Of a stretch of DNA of 64,000 bases, positions 35,816 through 62,143 are shown one piece after another (positions within the stretch are counted from its first letter, which is position 1; the number at the start of each line of letters is the position of its first letter). The notes under the pieces are model-generated. The model was not told the DNA's origin and made no database searches. It saw only the letters and a list, made by a program, of their open reading frames with translations. A program made the position numbers and the translations under genes. The DNA is from Siniperca chuatsi (Eukaryota; Chordata; Actinopteri; Centrarchiformes; Sinipercidae), in the NCBI RefSeq assembly GCF_020085105.1, contig NC_058062.1:3374945-3438944 (forward strand), written 5' to 3'.

Positions 35816-37539
35816 TCATGTTGTACAGAAGGGGACACCGCTACACTCACAGTCTGCCACGCGTGTTTGTGAAGCTCTAGAAATGCGTTATGGGATGGAC
35901 AAACTCGCTGCACTCCTTCTGAGGATCCTCTGATGTCGGTCCAAGAGGATCTCATGTGATATTTTCAGACCACTTGATGACCCAGAGGCACCGCTTGATC
36001 CCAGCCCTCCAACACCTAGAGCCAGCAGCAGCCAGCCACATGTCCAAACCCATCCAGCAGAGATTGAGAGATAAAACATGAGCTAAGAGAAAGGAAGTGA
36101 AGAAACAGACCATGAAGCTGACACACAGCAGAAGCACCTCATACTTGGCATGTCAAGTGTTTTTACCATCCCATTAGCATGTAAACATCAGCAACAAAGT
36201 CTGTGTGTGTGTTGAGGCCTCTCGGTGAAACGCGTGCGAGTGCTCTTAGCGTCCAGTTGCTGCTGCTGTGAGAGAGGTTTTTAAAGAGCTGAGATTTGTG
36301 GGAGTCCTGCATGTTTGGGGGCTCTGGGATCCGGTCTGGGCCAGTTGCGGAGCAGCTGTTAAGAGCGGTTACAGTCTCCACAGAGGGTCACAGGCAGCAC
36401 GGCTCATTCCTGCACTCCTCACTGGCAACAAACGTCCACACAGCCGCCTGCATTAGAGCATCTTTCCTCTCTGCTCCCAACCACCCACATCTCTCTCTCA
36501 CCGTCTCGCTTTCACTGCTTCCCCCCCTCTCCCTCTCTGTCCCCATCCCGCTCTCATCCCTCTGTCCTCTTTCCCCTATGTGCTGCTTATGGAAATAACT
36601 GCCACTCGGCTGCCATCGGATGTCAGGGCTGCTGAGAGGCTGAGAGAGTGAAAAAATCCCCACTAGATGCAACACAGGTAGCACTTCTGCTGTGCAGTGT
36701 TGTGAACGCTCTAGTATCCAGTGCAGCACTTGTGACTTTGTTTTAATGTGTGTGTGTGTGTGTGGGCCAAGTGTGTAGACATGCAAGTTTGCATTCTTTG
36801 CTCTGCACTGTCATCATGTGGTCAGTAGGAGTACTGCAGTCCCACAGCAGATGGTTAAAGTAATAATCTCTGCATTTTTCATTTCACTTTTTATGTAGGA
36901 AAAAAACACCAATCAAAGTGTCTGATTGGTGCTGTTTACATTTACATACGTATGGAAATGGTGCTGTTTGCCTGTATGAATTTGACTTGACTTGATGAAG
37001 GTCTGAGGGCCAAAATGTTGTTAGTAAAGTGAGTACAAGTGAGTGGCAGTGTGCAGGATTTTGTGGTTCTTTGTGGACAGTTGCTGAAAGCTTTTCTATT
37101 AGCTGTTCAGGGATGGGAAGGTCTTTATTCTGAATCACCCAGAACGCATGAATCACAGGAATCACTGATTCTCAAGGGGTGACGTTTAAAAAAACAGAAA
37201 GAATAAATGAAAAACATTATTGTTAGTCAGCTGGTCTTCAGTGGCTTTACTGATTCAGGCTTAACTGCCAATATACATATAATATACAATATAATCTCAA
37301 ATTCACAGTTTTATATTAAAACTTCAATATTTCAAAATAGGTAATAACCATGCATTCACTACATATTTCCCTTTAAAATTAATAGGCTAATAGAATCACA
37401 GTAAACATAATATTTTCTGTTATAAAAATAGGCTATTAAAATGATTGATTCTATATGAGGGTATTTACTGTGTTCATTCTATATCAATCATTACCAGACA
37501 CCAAAGTCAGAATAAATAAGAACTGAGTTATCCCCCTAA
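35816..37539. other. Intergenic, with (TG)n and pyrimidine-rich tract
   Basis: It has a (TG)n run at 36,747-36,764 and a CT-rich tract at about 36,490-36,580. Open frames over these (for example minus 36,388-36,786) are low-complexity artefacts. No gene was recognised. Confidence 0.45.
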
Positions 37540-38205
37540 ATGGTCAATTTAAATGTCGACAAAACAACCAAATGCAAAAAGGAATTCCACGCAAAAGGTG
37601 GCCCAGGCTCGTCTTTTACACTGCCTAAGAATTATTTCATGCAACACAAAAATGGCTGCTTTTCACCAAAGGCAGAAAAAAAAGAACCGTGTAGTTTATC
37701 AAAACAACCAAATGCAAAAGAAAAGTTTATGCAGTTAGGTGGTTCCTGTGAAAGAGTGGCTCATGTAATACGTTTGTTGGCTCATAGGAGAGAACACTGT
37801 CAGCTAGGCAGAAAATTGCCTTTAGCTCACGAAGACATAAATTAGGTACAAAAACATATAGAAGAACAAAAGAGCAGCATCAAAAAACATTGCACTATAA
37901 AATATCAAAAACAGGAAAAAATAGAGATGAACAGTGTGATGAACGTTGTGGGAAATCTACAGGAGAAAAAAAGGCCTAATGCAAAATGGCGGTTCTGGCA
38001 AAAAGGAGACAGAATACATGAAGCAACAAATTTAAACAGAAAAGCTTGTAGTGAGCCAGTAAATACAGCTGTTCTGCCCAACAGGGGGCCATTTTCACCA
38101 AATTTGGAACATACAACCTATGATTTGGAACGAGAGATCATTTCCTCTCGTGTTAATTATGACACGTTAACAAATAATTTTTCACACAAATCGCTTTTGT
38201 GAAAC
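37540..38205 (+). repeat. Degenerate repeat with recurring ACCAAATGCAAAA units
   Basis: The motif CAAAACAACCAAATGCAAAA occurs at about 37,559 and again at about 37,697, with a weaker third form (GGCCTAATGCAAAATGG) at about 37,974. This gives two consecutive open frames with recurring PNAK peptides (37,540-37,845 and 37,927-38,202). The repetition and lack of any domain argue for a decayed repeat rather than a gene. Confidence 0.5.
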
Positions 38206-41200
38206 AGCCCTTGAGTGGCAAACTGCCATTTGGCCTCTAAGGTCAAAACTAAGCACAATACAAAATAACACCCAAGAGAGAAAATAATAGCTAAAAGGGC
38301 ATCAGAAGAAAATACAGGCCAACATGGAGAACTGAAAACAGTAAAGTTGCAGCTCACAGGCAGAGTTTATGTTCCAGTTGCAGCAGCCCTCATTGGATGT
38401 AACCTCAGTTCTGTGAGGCTGAAAGACTGAAAGTGGTTTTTGCTGTTCAAAGCAGGGATTGCAATAATTTACCAAATAACTGGATTTAGTCTCATAAAAT
38501 AGCAGGATCACAAGAGGAAGTCCACGTGGAAAGGGAGATTTTGTGTAAGCAGGACTGTGCTTCAGCGCTCTACACAGCGCAGAGCCTTTTGTTAAATGTC
38601 TTTTTTTCTTGTTGGCATGTCAGAACCGTGTCCACCTTCATGGCTCCTCGCGTCCCCCCTCATCCCCACTGTTGTTCACGATGATTCTCAGAAGGTTCTT
38701 GTGAAAACAGCAGCTTTAAGGAGCTGCAGTTCAACATGCAGAGTCTAGATATTATCAGAGGATTAGTCCTGGAATACAAACAGCAAGACACCTCATGAGC
38801 TGAGAGACAAGCTAATAAAAGACCTCAGGCTCTGGTCTCGGCTGTCGGTTAATGGTTAGGGCTTCTCTCTTGAAAAGAAGGGATAATTCTGAGAACCATT
38901 TGAATGAGAACAAATCCCGCAGAAGAGATTTTTGGTAGTTTTTTAGGCAGACAGCACACTCTTCATCATCTCGCTGAACAAGCTGCCAGAGTATCAACAC
39001 TCAATCATCAGTCACAACAAGCTCCTGGTTTCTATGGAGACTCCACCTACACAGCCAGCAGTGGAGGCAGCAGAATGTGTTCAGCCCCCGTTTCTTCCCA
39101 CTGTTAGTCACCTTCCCCTGGTGTCACCATGCTGCGCGGCCCGTCAGTGTGTGCTGGATATTTACACAGAGACTCCATGCTGCACAGTGTGTGTTTACAT
39201 TCAGAGGTGCTCTCCTGTCTGGAGCCGTCCAAAACTCGCCAGTGTTCACAGTCATTACATAACGTGTCTCATTCTGAAAAGTTTGAGAGGTAACAGGTTC
39301 CTTCTGCCGGAGAAGAAACCTTCCGGAGTTAAGAACCAACACGTTTTTTGTTTTTTTACAGGCCAAATTTAAATATCTTTGAATATTTCCTCTTCTGTCA
39401 GTTGCTATTGAAAAGCAAAATAAGAAATTAAAGATGCACTCTGAGCTGCAACTAACAGCTGTTTTCATTACTAATTAATCTACAGATTATTTTACAAATT
39501 GATTAATTACTTTATATTTACAAAAATAATGACTGAGGAGAGAGGATCGAGGATACACCATTTTGTTTCTTTCTGATCTCATAAAGCAAATAACTGATGC
39601 ACAGCACACACCTGCCCACAGTTCTTCCGTCTGTACCTGAGGATGTAAACAGCTCATGGTGCACACTTGCTAATGAGCTTCCATCCTGTTAATATGTAGC
39701 AAAAGATGCTTTATGTTTATTTATGTATTGTTATTCCTAGTGGACTCTTGTTATTACTGTATATGTGCTATAAAACTGCAGGTAAGACTTTCTCTCCTCT
39801 GCTGTAACAGTTCAGTTTCCCCAGTGGGATCATTAAGTATCATCTAACAAACCTGCAGGTAATGAGCATCCTGTTCAGAGATGAGTTGTGTTATGGAATT
39901 TGTCTGTATTCATTTGCTAATGTTTGTGCAGATCTGTATCGTTTCTATACTGATTGTAAAATAATTCTTAACTTTGTATCATGAGATTCGCGTGTTATTT
40001 CAGGGACGGACATTTGGGGTAAAACAGGGTTGTGGTTTCATACACAGATGTTAATTATTAAATTAAATTAAACTTTCATTTGATCATGGATGTAGTATGT
40101 GGCTCCAAAACCTGCTGCTCATGATTAATCTAAAGGTTTGTTGCTGTGTTCGTACGTCAGCACATCTGCTCACAGCTGAATCTTCAAGCCGTCTCTGTGG
40201 CAGCTGAAGTGGGGAAACACCTCCAACACAAAGGAGGAACTCAGCCGGATAAGTGTTTCTCTGTCGGTGGGCGTCAACGCTGAGAAACCATCAGTGAGCA
40301 GAGCTTTTGCATGCTGTACTGCCTCATGCTGTCACATGGCCGCTGGATAACTAAAGGAAGAAAAGGCTACGAGTCCTGTGATGTTCTGTGCTGAGGAAGA
40401 GTTACTTGTTGGATTAATAACTCCCTGTTATTGCTGTTCAGAAATGTATGTGAGATGGATCTTTGTTTTCTTCACCGATACTGGAGTTTTAACAATCTGC
40501 TAAAAAACTCTCCGCCGAGAACAAACAGCCAGCGCTTTCTCAGGGATGAACTGGAATGGAGACATTACATTTCTATACTGCAATTTCTCGACATATAAAC
40601 CGATATGAGCACTAATCCTCATCTGTTTTTGAAGATAAGTGCACAATGAGGTGTCTTTAGGAGTGACAATGTTCCTCCCTTTGTACTGTATCCTTTTGTT
40701 TCAAAATATGATTTTTAGATCTTGTTCATCTTTTCATTTTGTTGGCTAAAGGGGGTCATGTTTTTGCTGTTTTAGGTCCTCAAAGTCTCAAATAAATCAG
40801 ATCACTGCACATCTTTAAAAACCGTTTTAAAACTTAGAACTTTGGCTTTTTCTTGAGATGTTGTGGTTTGTACGTTATCCTCCTAGTTTCTACATGTTCT
40901 CTTTTCCTCCTCCTTTAAAGCAATTTCTAACTTTTGTTTTGAATGTGCAACAGTGTTTGCTCGCTAGCTAAAATCATTTACTGTACTTCTGCAAGTAGAA
41001 GAGCAGACCTTTATTTTACTTCTAACTTAAATTTGAAAGATAAATTAAAATATAAACATTATGACTAAATGTTCATTGCAACTTTGTCTCTTTAAATATT
41101 ACGCTTTGCTATTTTGTGCCGCTTTCAGTTCAACCTTGCTCTTTTTACATCACTTAATCATCTTTTATGGTTGTTCTTTTCCCTCCTAAGCAGTTTTTCT

Positions 41201-41627
41201 TTCAGTAATCTTCTTGCTCCGTAAATTGTGATCGTGCATTAAAAATAGCTCCACTTCTTCTAAAATTCATCAAAAGGAAAAATATAAAATGGATGAAATG
41301 GTTGAACCCTGAAATCAATGTGTAATGATTTATCTCCTGAGATAAATTATTTTGTAATCAATTGCTTTTGGATTGATGACATGGTTAATAATAATTGAGA
41401 GTATTAAAAAACTTGCTTGTGTACCTGACCACTTGTGTTATCAGGATGCAGCCATCTTGTATTAATGGACAGTTAATCTGCTTTCTAACCATCCCACAGC
41501 CTGAAAAACGTTCCTATACGTTCGGACTAATGACAGTTGTTTCATTGCTTTATTCAGCATCAACAACGAAACCATGATTCTGATACTGAAGCAAAACATA
41601 CAGATAGAGAAAAGGGCTTTAAATTAA
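38206..41627. other. Intergenic downstream of foxk2
   Basis: AT-rich, no gene recognised. A copy of the TAATC-type dispersed repeat lies at about 39,443-39,510 (GAGCTGCAACTAACAGC...). Otherwise nothing was identified. Confidence 0.45.
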
Positions 41628-42966
41628 TTTATTAAAAAAAAAAGAAGCATTTCTCCACTTAAGCAGAACAAACATCAATTTTTTTTCATTTTACTATTGT
41701 TTGGAACGTGTACAATCAGAAAACAGACTCGCCAGGTCGCCAGAACAGAGTAAAATAATCAAGCAAAGGGGGTCTGCCAACACCACAATGTCAACACAGC
41801 CGGGAGGGACAAGGAGGAGGAGGAGGAGGAGGAGGGTGGGAGGAAAGTATAAAAGAAGAAGAAGAAGAAGAAGAAGAAGAAGAAGGGAAATGAAAACACA
41901 AACATGTAATCAAGTGCAGGTCTGGTTTGGACAAAGGTCTTTTTTCCTCTTCAATTTACAGTTAACTTCTCTGTTGTCGGACACATGCAAGGTCAACATC
42001 TGGAACTACACATGGAGATTTCATATGCTTATATTGGTTATCTGTGCAAGTATTAAAATATGTAGGTATAACTCAGCAAATTTCATATGGATATGTCAGA
42101 ACAAGGGGAAAAGAAACAAATATTACAAAAACTATTACACTGTTTCACCGAACAGAAAAGGAAGTCCACATAAAAAAAGTGAGATTTCTAACTTAGTTAC
42201 CGAAATGTCAGACCTCATCATTTTGTACCCTTCCTTTAATTAAATTATTACTTATCTAGATAAGTGAAAATACATAAAAAAAATCCTATGCTCCACATTT
42301 GAACAACAAAATACTGCATATCTACGTACAGCTGCGATAAAGGAAGGTCAGTATTGTGAGAGGCTAGCTGCCAGAGTTTCAGGAATATTGGCTCCGAGTT
42401 GATCCCTTTCTGAATGCGTTGACTGTTTTTTATTTTTTAACCATTGAATGCTCGTCATACTCGTCGCTCGGTTGGTCACTTCATCCAGAGCCGTCCCGAC
42501 GGGTCCAGGGAGGATGTTGGCTGCTGGAGTCTCCTATCTGCTCTGAGGTAAGATACGGCAGAAAGGTGGCGTCCAGCCCGAGCTGAGTCAGGGCCTCTCC
42601 CCGCTGGACCACTTGAGGTCAAAGGTCAGCTCTTAAGGGTTAATTGTTGTTAAGGCTTCCTGTGGTCTTGGTTTAGTCACTCTCCTGTTTCAGTGGCTCA
42701 CAGGGGACACCTTTGAGTTCATCTTTGTCCCATTTCTTTATTTTGTTCTCAACCCACATTCCAGTCTATAAAGGGGTGGACATTATTTTTTCCTTTTGAT
42801 GCTCTAGAACAGATAACCCAAACTGAAAATGAAAAGAATCCTCTCTGTTTGGCACCTCGGGAGTCAGTGGTAGAAGGAGGAGAAACAAAACGAACGACAG
42901 GGACGAGAGAGAAAACGTGGAGGAAGGAGAAGGTGGTGGGGGTCATGTGGCGTGTGGTTGTACGGA
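41628..42966 (-). other. foxk2: Probable foxk2 3' UTR
   Basis: This is the region directly after the foxk2 stop codon. Minus-strand AATAAA hexamers occur at 42,742-42,737, near 42,430 and at 41,633-41,628, any of which could direct polyadenylation. It contains purine-rich (GGA)n at 41,812-41,837 and (GAA)n at 41,855-41,886, which produce a false arginine-rich ORF on the plus strand. The true end is not determinable here. Confidence 0.4.
41812..41886. repeat. (GGA)n / (GAA)n purine tracts
   Basis: Two trinucleotide tracts are separated by 17 bases. On the foxk2 transcript they would be CU-rich (TCC)n/(TTC)n. Confidence 0.95.
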
Positions 42967-57240
<14,274 letters not shown>

Positions 57241-58227
57241 TCAAGGTAGGTTGGTGGGTAGCAATACGCGCATATGCTGCTTGGTGAGAAGTAAGAAGCG
57301 GAGTGTACATTTATACCCACGTAGGGAAGGAGTGGACCAACCAGTTTACACGTGCATTCACAATAATCACTACAGCGGCAGAGTATCGATAATCTATGAT
57401 CATGCATCGACATCACCGACTAATCATGTATTCAAACCAAGAAACAACGACGTGTATGTGATCATTTTGCAGGATCCAGCTCCCATCAGTCTCCACGTCG
57501 CAGCAGTGCAAAGCCACAGTGCACGGTGGTCTTCCTCCTCCACTATAGACTCCATGCCTGGTTCTGCACGTTGCCCCCTTTGCAGTATCTTGTTACTTTG
57601 TAATGATGAGGTTAGGTATCTTTAAAATGATCATCGTTACAGTCTGTAATCAGTGCAAACAAATCTTGTTGCCTTACCAGACGGACAGACAAACCAACTT
57701 CATATTGCCCTGCTGGGCTGCAGGTTTGTAATCCTGGGCTGTCCTGTCTGCAGGCCTTGCTATCACCAGGGTGAGTGACCCTGCCATCTGTAGGCCACTT
57801 GTTTGTAAACACCGAGGGACCGTCTGTGCGGATGTACGCATGCGCACGACCAGTCAAGGCCCCTATCTGATAACGCCTCTGACAAGGTGTAAAGTAATGA
57901 TCAGGAGTAAACAGTTTTTCATTGAACGCAGCATGGAAATCAGGGTTAGTTAACATAAGAAACATTACCTTAGTACATTTATGTTTGTGAAGACACAACA
58001 ATGCCCACAGAGGCAAGGCCAGACAAAAACAGCATGCTGGAATCTGGTTTGAATCATCCTCAAGGTAAAATAATCAAAAAGAAGAAAACCGCTTTTTGCA
58101 TGTCATTGGTCTGTTCTTCTTTGTGGAAATAATACAAATTTGATACAAAAGATTTTGTGTGTTCTTTGCCACTTCTGCAAAAACATTAGTTCTTGTGGTT
58201 CTAAGGTTATGAAATCTTTATAGAGCT
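57241..58227. other. Intergenic upstream of foxk2
   Basis: A 134-codon minus-strand open frame (57,612-58,016) is the longest here. It has no recognised domain and no conserved motif, so it is not called a gene. Otherwise nothing was identified. Confidence 0.4.
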
Positions 58228-58995
58228 GAAATGAGGACCAATTAATTGATTAGTCAGTGACTTTAAAATTAAGCAATTAATCATTTAAGTCATTTATCAT
58301 TTATGATGATTTATGATTATCAAAAATGTCAAACACTCTTTACTTCTAGCTTCTCATATTCTCAAATTTGAGCTTTTGTCTGTTTTAAGGACTAGTAAAT
58401 GAAAAATCTTTGGCTTTTGGACAGTTGGTCGGACAAGACAAGACATCGAAGACATCACCTTGGGCTCTAGGAACTTGTAATGGGCATCTTTCACAATTTT
58501 CTCACATTTTCAGAATCAGAAATACTTTATTGATCCCCGAGGGGAAACTCTTTCGTTACAGCTGCTCACTGTCACGTCAGTGCACACAGGAAGAGAAGCA
58601 CTAAGCAAATCAAAATATAATAAGCTATGATACAGGCATTATAAATTAAGTACAAAGTGGATTTAAGTATAAATTAATATAAGTGTAAAGTACAAAGTGG
58701 ATTTACCGGTTGATGATAAGTATGTATGGTATTATAATACAATGTAATAATACAAGTAGTAAGTAATAGTGCAATAATGAGTACTGTCAAGTTAAGTGTA
58801 GCCTATTAAGATTATTATGAGACGGTGGATATTGCACAGCAGTAATACAAGTATGAATAAATATCAATAGGGAATTTTAAACTGAAAAGAGTACATTGCA
58901 GAGCAGTTTATAGACTAAACGATTCATTGATAAATCGTGAATGTAATTGGCAGATTAATCAACATTTAAAATGATTCTTAGTTGCAGCCCTAAAG
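58228..58995. repeat. TAATC-type repeat split by a LINE tail insertion
   Basis: The left half, 58,228-58,510, has GGACCAATTAATTGATTAGT, CATCACCTTGGGCTCTAGGA and TTTCACAATTTTCTCACATT. The right half, about 58,906-58,995, has ATAGACTAAACGATTCATTG and ends TTCTTAGTTGCAGCCCTA. The halves join to the order seen in uninterrupted copies, so the middle is a later insertion. Confidence 0.75.
58511..58905 (-). mobile_element. LINE 3' tail inserted in an older repeat
   Basis: Begins AGAATCAGAAATACTTTATT followed by GATCCCCGAGGGGAAA, a recognisable 3'-end signature of fish non-LTR elements read on the opposite strand. It then runs through AT-rich text with GATATTGCACAGCAG. It has no coding part and no clear target duplication. 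Confidence 0.65.
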
Positions 58996-59206
58996 CTGTA
59001 TAATATATACATTTGTTTACAACTGCAAAGGTATAGATGAAAACATGCTGCTTCATTGATCCTCACTGATCATTTCCAGACAGTGTCAAACCATGAAATT
59101 CTGGTAACGTCTCTTGTCAAGCGAGCGCCAGTTTATTGTCCTTATAGTAAAACAGGAAGACTCGCAGATTTAAAAAAAATCTCAAACTGTAAACTGGAAA
59201 TGTGTT

Positions 59207-59360
59207 TTAATTCAATTCAATTCACTTTTATTTATATAGCGCCAATTCATAACAGAAGTTATCTCATTGCACTTTTCCTATAGAGCAGGCCTAGACCGTA
59301 CTCTTTATAATATTAATTACAGAGACCCAACAGATCCCACCAAGAGCAAGCACTTTTAAT
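59207..59360 (+). repeat. Dispersed teleost repeat (TTTATTTATATAGCGCCAAT type)
   Basis: Contains TTCAATTCAATTCACTTTTA, TTTATATAGCGCCAATTCAT, AACAGAAGTTATCTCA and AGAGCAGGCCTAGACCGTAC, word for word the style of a very common fish interspersed repeat. Confidence 0.75.
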
Positions 59361-59482
59361 AGTCTTTAAAAACAACAAGCGGCTCACCTGTTAGATAACA
59401 GTACCTTTGTCCTAGTAACTGGAAAAACTGCTGATATCGTTAAGAGGGTGAGTTTAAAAACCCCACATTTGACGACTGAACT

Positions 59483-59710
59483 TCCACTAGTGGATTGTAA
59501 CTAAGTACATTTACTCAAGAACTGTACTTAAGTACAAATTTGAGGTACCTGTAATTTTCTTTTCATGCCCCTTTCTACTTCTACTGCACCACATCTCAGA
59601 GGGAAATATTCTTTTTACTTCACTACATGTATCTGACAGCTTTAGTTACTTTTGGACACAAAACATATGAAGAGTTTATAAGATATGTTTTGTTATACAT
59701 TTAACGACCC
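59483..59710 (+). repeat. Dispersed teleost repeat (AAGTACATTTACTCAAG type)
   Basis: GTAACTAAGTACATTTACTC, CTGTACTTAAGTACAA, CTTCTACTGCACCACATCTC, GAGGGAAATATTCTTTTTAC and TCTGACAGCTTTAGTTACTT appear in the order of a widespread teleost repeat. Confidence 0.75.
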
Positions 59711-59717
59711 AGCAGTA

Positions 59718-59950
59718 CAGCTGAAACAAAAAGTCGATTAATCAATTAGTCGATTGACAGAAAATTTATTGCCAACTATTTTGATGACTGTTAAAGTCAT
59801 TTTTCATGTAAAAACATTTCATGGTTCCAGCTTCTCAAATGTGAAGATTTGCTTAATGTGGGCAGATTGAGTTCTTGAAGAGACAGACCTGTTTGTATTT
59901 CAAATGTTGTCCAAAGTCATTCTGACATAAAGCAGGATAATATGGTTTTA
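59718..59950. repeat. TAATC-type dispersed repeat copy
   Basis: GCTGAAACAAAAAGTCGATT, TTAGTCGATTGACAGAAAAT and CAGCTTCTCAAATGTGAAGA are shared with the other copies. The right end is uncertain. Confidence 0.7.
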
Positions 59951-61909
59951 TTTATTTTTTAAAGTAGGGAACAGTTGAAGGGCCCAGAACAATCAGTCAC
60001 ATTAACGTCTAAATGACTTCAACTCTACCAACCACTGGAGGGAGACATGCACCATCACAATCCTCCAAAGATGACATCATGAGCTCACCAGCCATTTTAA
60101 GCTTTTAGGCTGAAGTACAGTTTACAAACAGAGCAAAATGATGAACTTGGTATCATCACTTCATCACCTTCCAAAAGATTTATCTTCCTACCGCCAAAGT
60201 ATACCAGCATTTATCTGGTCATTCGTGACAGCGTTTGTAGAGTGCAGATTACATCAGCATGAGCTACCTAATGGACCCGATCTTTATCTAAGAATACATT
60301 CAGATACATTAGATTGATTGCTTTAAGTAACCAATTTAGCACTTTTGATACCACAAATCTCAGTTAATATTTCATATCAAGATTATTTAATGAGGACATT
60401 TAGAAACCCACATCTGAAATATTAAAAACCTTTAAATTGACAACATTTGAAAGATCTATCTGTGTTTCTTATTGTATTTTCTGTGTACTTGTGGTAAGCA
60501 CTAATTGTCCACTGGTGACGGTCAGTCCCACTTTCACTACAGTCCAGGAAAAGTAGTGATCGCCGTGGCAAAGCTAATGGCAATCAACTATTAGTCAAAG
60601 CTCTCTCAAACCACATGATTGGGATTCACAACATAATATCTGCTCAGCATTACCCACAAAGGAGTATATGCTGCATCATGCTGCGTTATTTGAGTTGAGC
60701 TACAGCCAACCAGGATGTATATTTGAACTCAATTGCTCTCAAGGTAGATCCTCTCATAATCTGCGTCTCTCACAGGAGATGCTATTGAGTATAGTGATTA
60801 AGATTATAATAACATATACCATCAAGACAACTTGAGGATTTCAGCACGACAGAGAAGGCGGCGTCCCGTGGGGGAGGAGGGGCTGAGCAGCATGGTTTCC
60901 ATCTCTTTGCAGAGAGAGCGAGCCCCATTACGCCTCTCCTCCATTTCCTCTCTCAGGGGCAGGAACCAAATGGACACATTAATAACACTCTCCATGTCTG
61001 AGGGAGCTAATGGTGCCTTGAGTGCTGATTAAGGCTGGGAAGAATTTGGCTTGGAGGCGGAGTATTAGTTTCATTCTCCTCGCTGGCTGTTGAACTGACT
61101 GAAGTACAGATCGCACAGTGTTTGGAGAGTTTTTTGAGGGAAAACTGCTAATTGGTAAAACCCTTTGGTACATGTAATTAGGTGCTGGAGCTTCTTTGCT
61201 TCGTGAAGAAACATGTCTCCTGTCTCTCTACATACCTGAGTAGTTTTGCCTGCGTGACAGTGATGTTTATTCTTTCTGTTGGGCTCTGCACTGGGTGGAT
61301 CATATTAAAATAACTCCAAAAAAACCCCTACGGTCCCTGTTTGGCTAGTTTTTAGTGTAGGCGTAGCCTCACATAGAACACAACAACAGTCGTTTAAAAG
61401 CATGTTTAGTTACTAATTTCAAAAGCTTTTCCATCTTACATGGGACATTTTGAAATATAAATATCAACTCACAATGCACACAGGTGATAGTAATGGGATG
61501 AATATGTCATACAGCATCATCCTGTTACAGTGCTTAAAAACTTCCTCCCAATGAAAGTGCTGAGAAATACATTTTCCACTCCAACAAAGTCCAGGAATCA
61601 CTGCTGTCCATATCAACATGACAGGTTGTTTTCACCCTGGAGTCAAAGGGTGGAATAGAGTTTCTTTATCTCCTGGGATTAGTCAAATGTGTTCCTGGTC
61701 TTGCGCAGGTTCGGATTTATCACACATCCTTCACTCAGGCACAATCTCAAGAAGTTCAGAGAGCCACAGGTTTCACAAATTCATGATTTTTGATGAAGCT
61801 TCTGCTTCAATCTGACCGGCCCGTTCCCTCATCATCGTCATGTTGCTGATTTGAAGGAGTCCAGTAGCTTGGCTAGCTTTTACTCAGTCCAGCTTCACTC
61901 ATACTGCTG
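59951..61909. other. Intergenic, nothing assigned
   Basis: No recognised gene. A block at about 60,780-61,200 is less AT-rich and non-repetitive, with short frames on both strands that match nothing known. Confidence 0.4.
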
Positions 61910-62143
61910 TCACAGTATATCCTGTTTCATCAGGTTGAGCTCCTCCTCAGACACAGTGAGGTTCCCAGCGTACCAGAATATCCAGAAGACCAGGCTGAGG
62001 AAGATCAGCAAAGGTCCGGACAGCACAAAAAAGTCCCAGAAACTCAAAGGTGCGAAGATCCCGACGAAGAAGAGGACGAGGCCGATGATGTCCAAAATCA
62101 CAGCCACAGACAGGAAGAGGACAGTGCACCTCCCATGCTCCAT
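61910..62143 (-). CDS. tmem238l: TMEM238/TMEM238L-like small two-pass membrane protein
   Basis: A single-exon ORF of 77 residues with a strong start context (GCGACCATGG). Two hydrophobic helices are plain: residues about 8-29 (LSVAVILDIIGLVLFFVGIF) and about 37-59 (FFVLSGPLLIFLSLVFWIF). They are joined by a short APLSFWD loop, and a WYAGN motif and acidic SEEEL tail follow. The charged short N-terminus, the FAPLxFWDF loop and the FWxFWYxGN end match the TMEM238 family, whose function is not established. NLT at 61-63 is a possible N-glycosylation site if the C-terminus faces the lumen or outside. Upstream exons are not visible. The choice of TMEM238L over TMEM238 rests on the short length and is less certain. 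Confidence 0.75.
   Translation of the reverse strand: MEHGRCTVLFLSVAVILDIIGLVLFFVGIFAPLSFWDFFVLSGPLLIFLSLVFWIFWYAGNLTVSEEELNLMKQDIL

Noticed and set aside
36388..36786. 132-codon minus-strand ORF
   Set aside because: Composed of translated TG and GA-rich low-complexity DNA.
41701..42243. 180-codon arginine-rich ORF
   Set aside because: The arginine run is the (GGA)n/(GAA)n tract in the likely foxk2 3' UTR, antisense to the gene; no domain.
57612..58016. 134-codon minus-strand ORF upstream of foxk2
   Set aside because: No domain or family features recognised; could be a repeat or chance. Not called without homology or transcript evidence.
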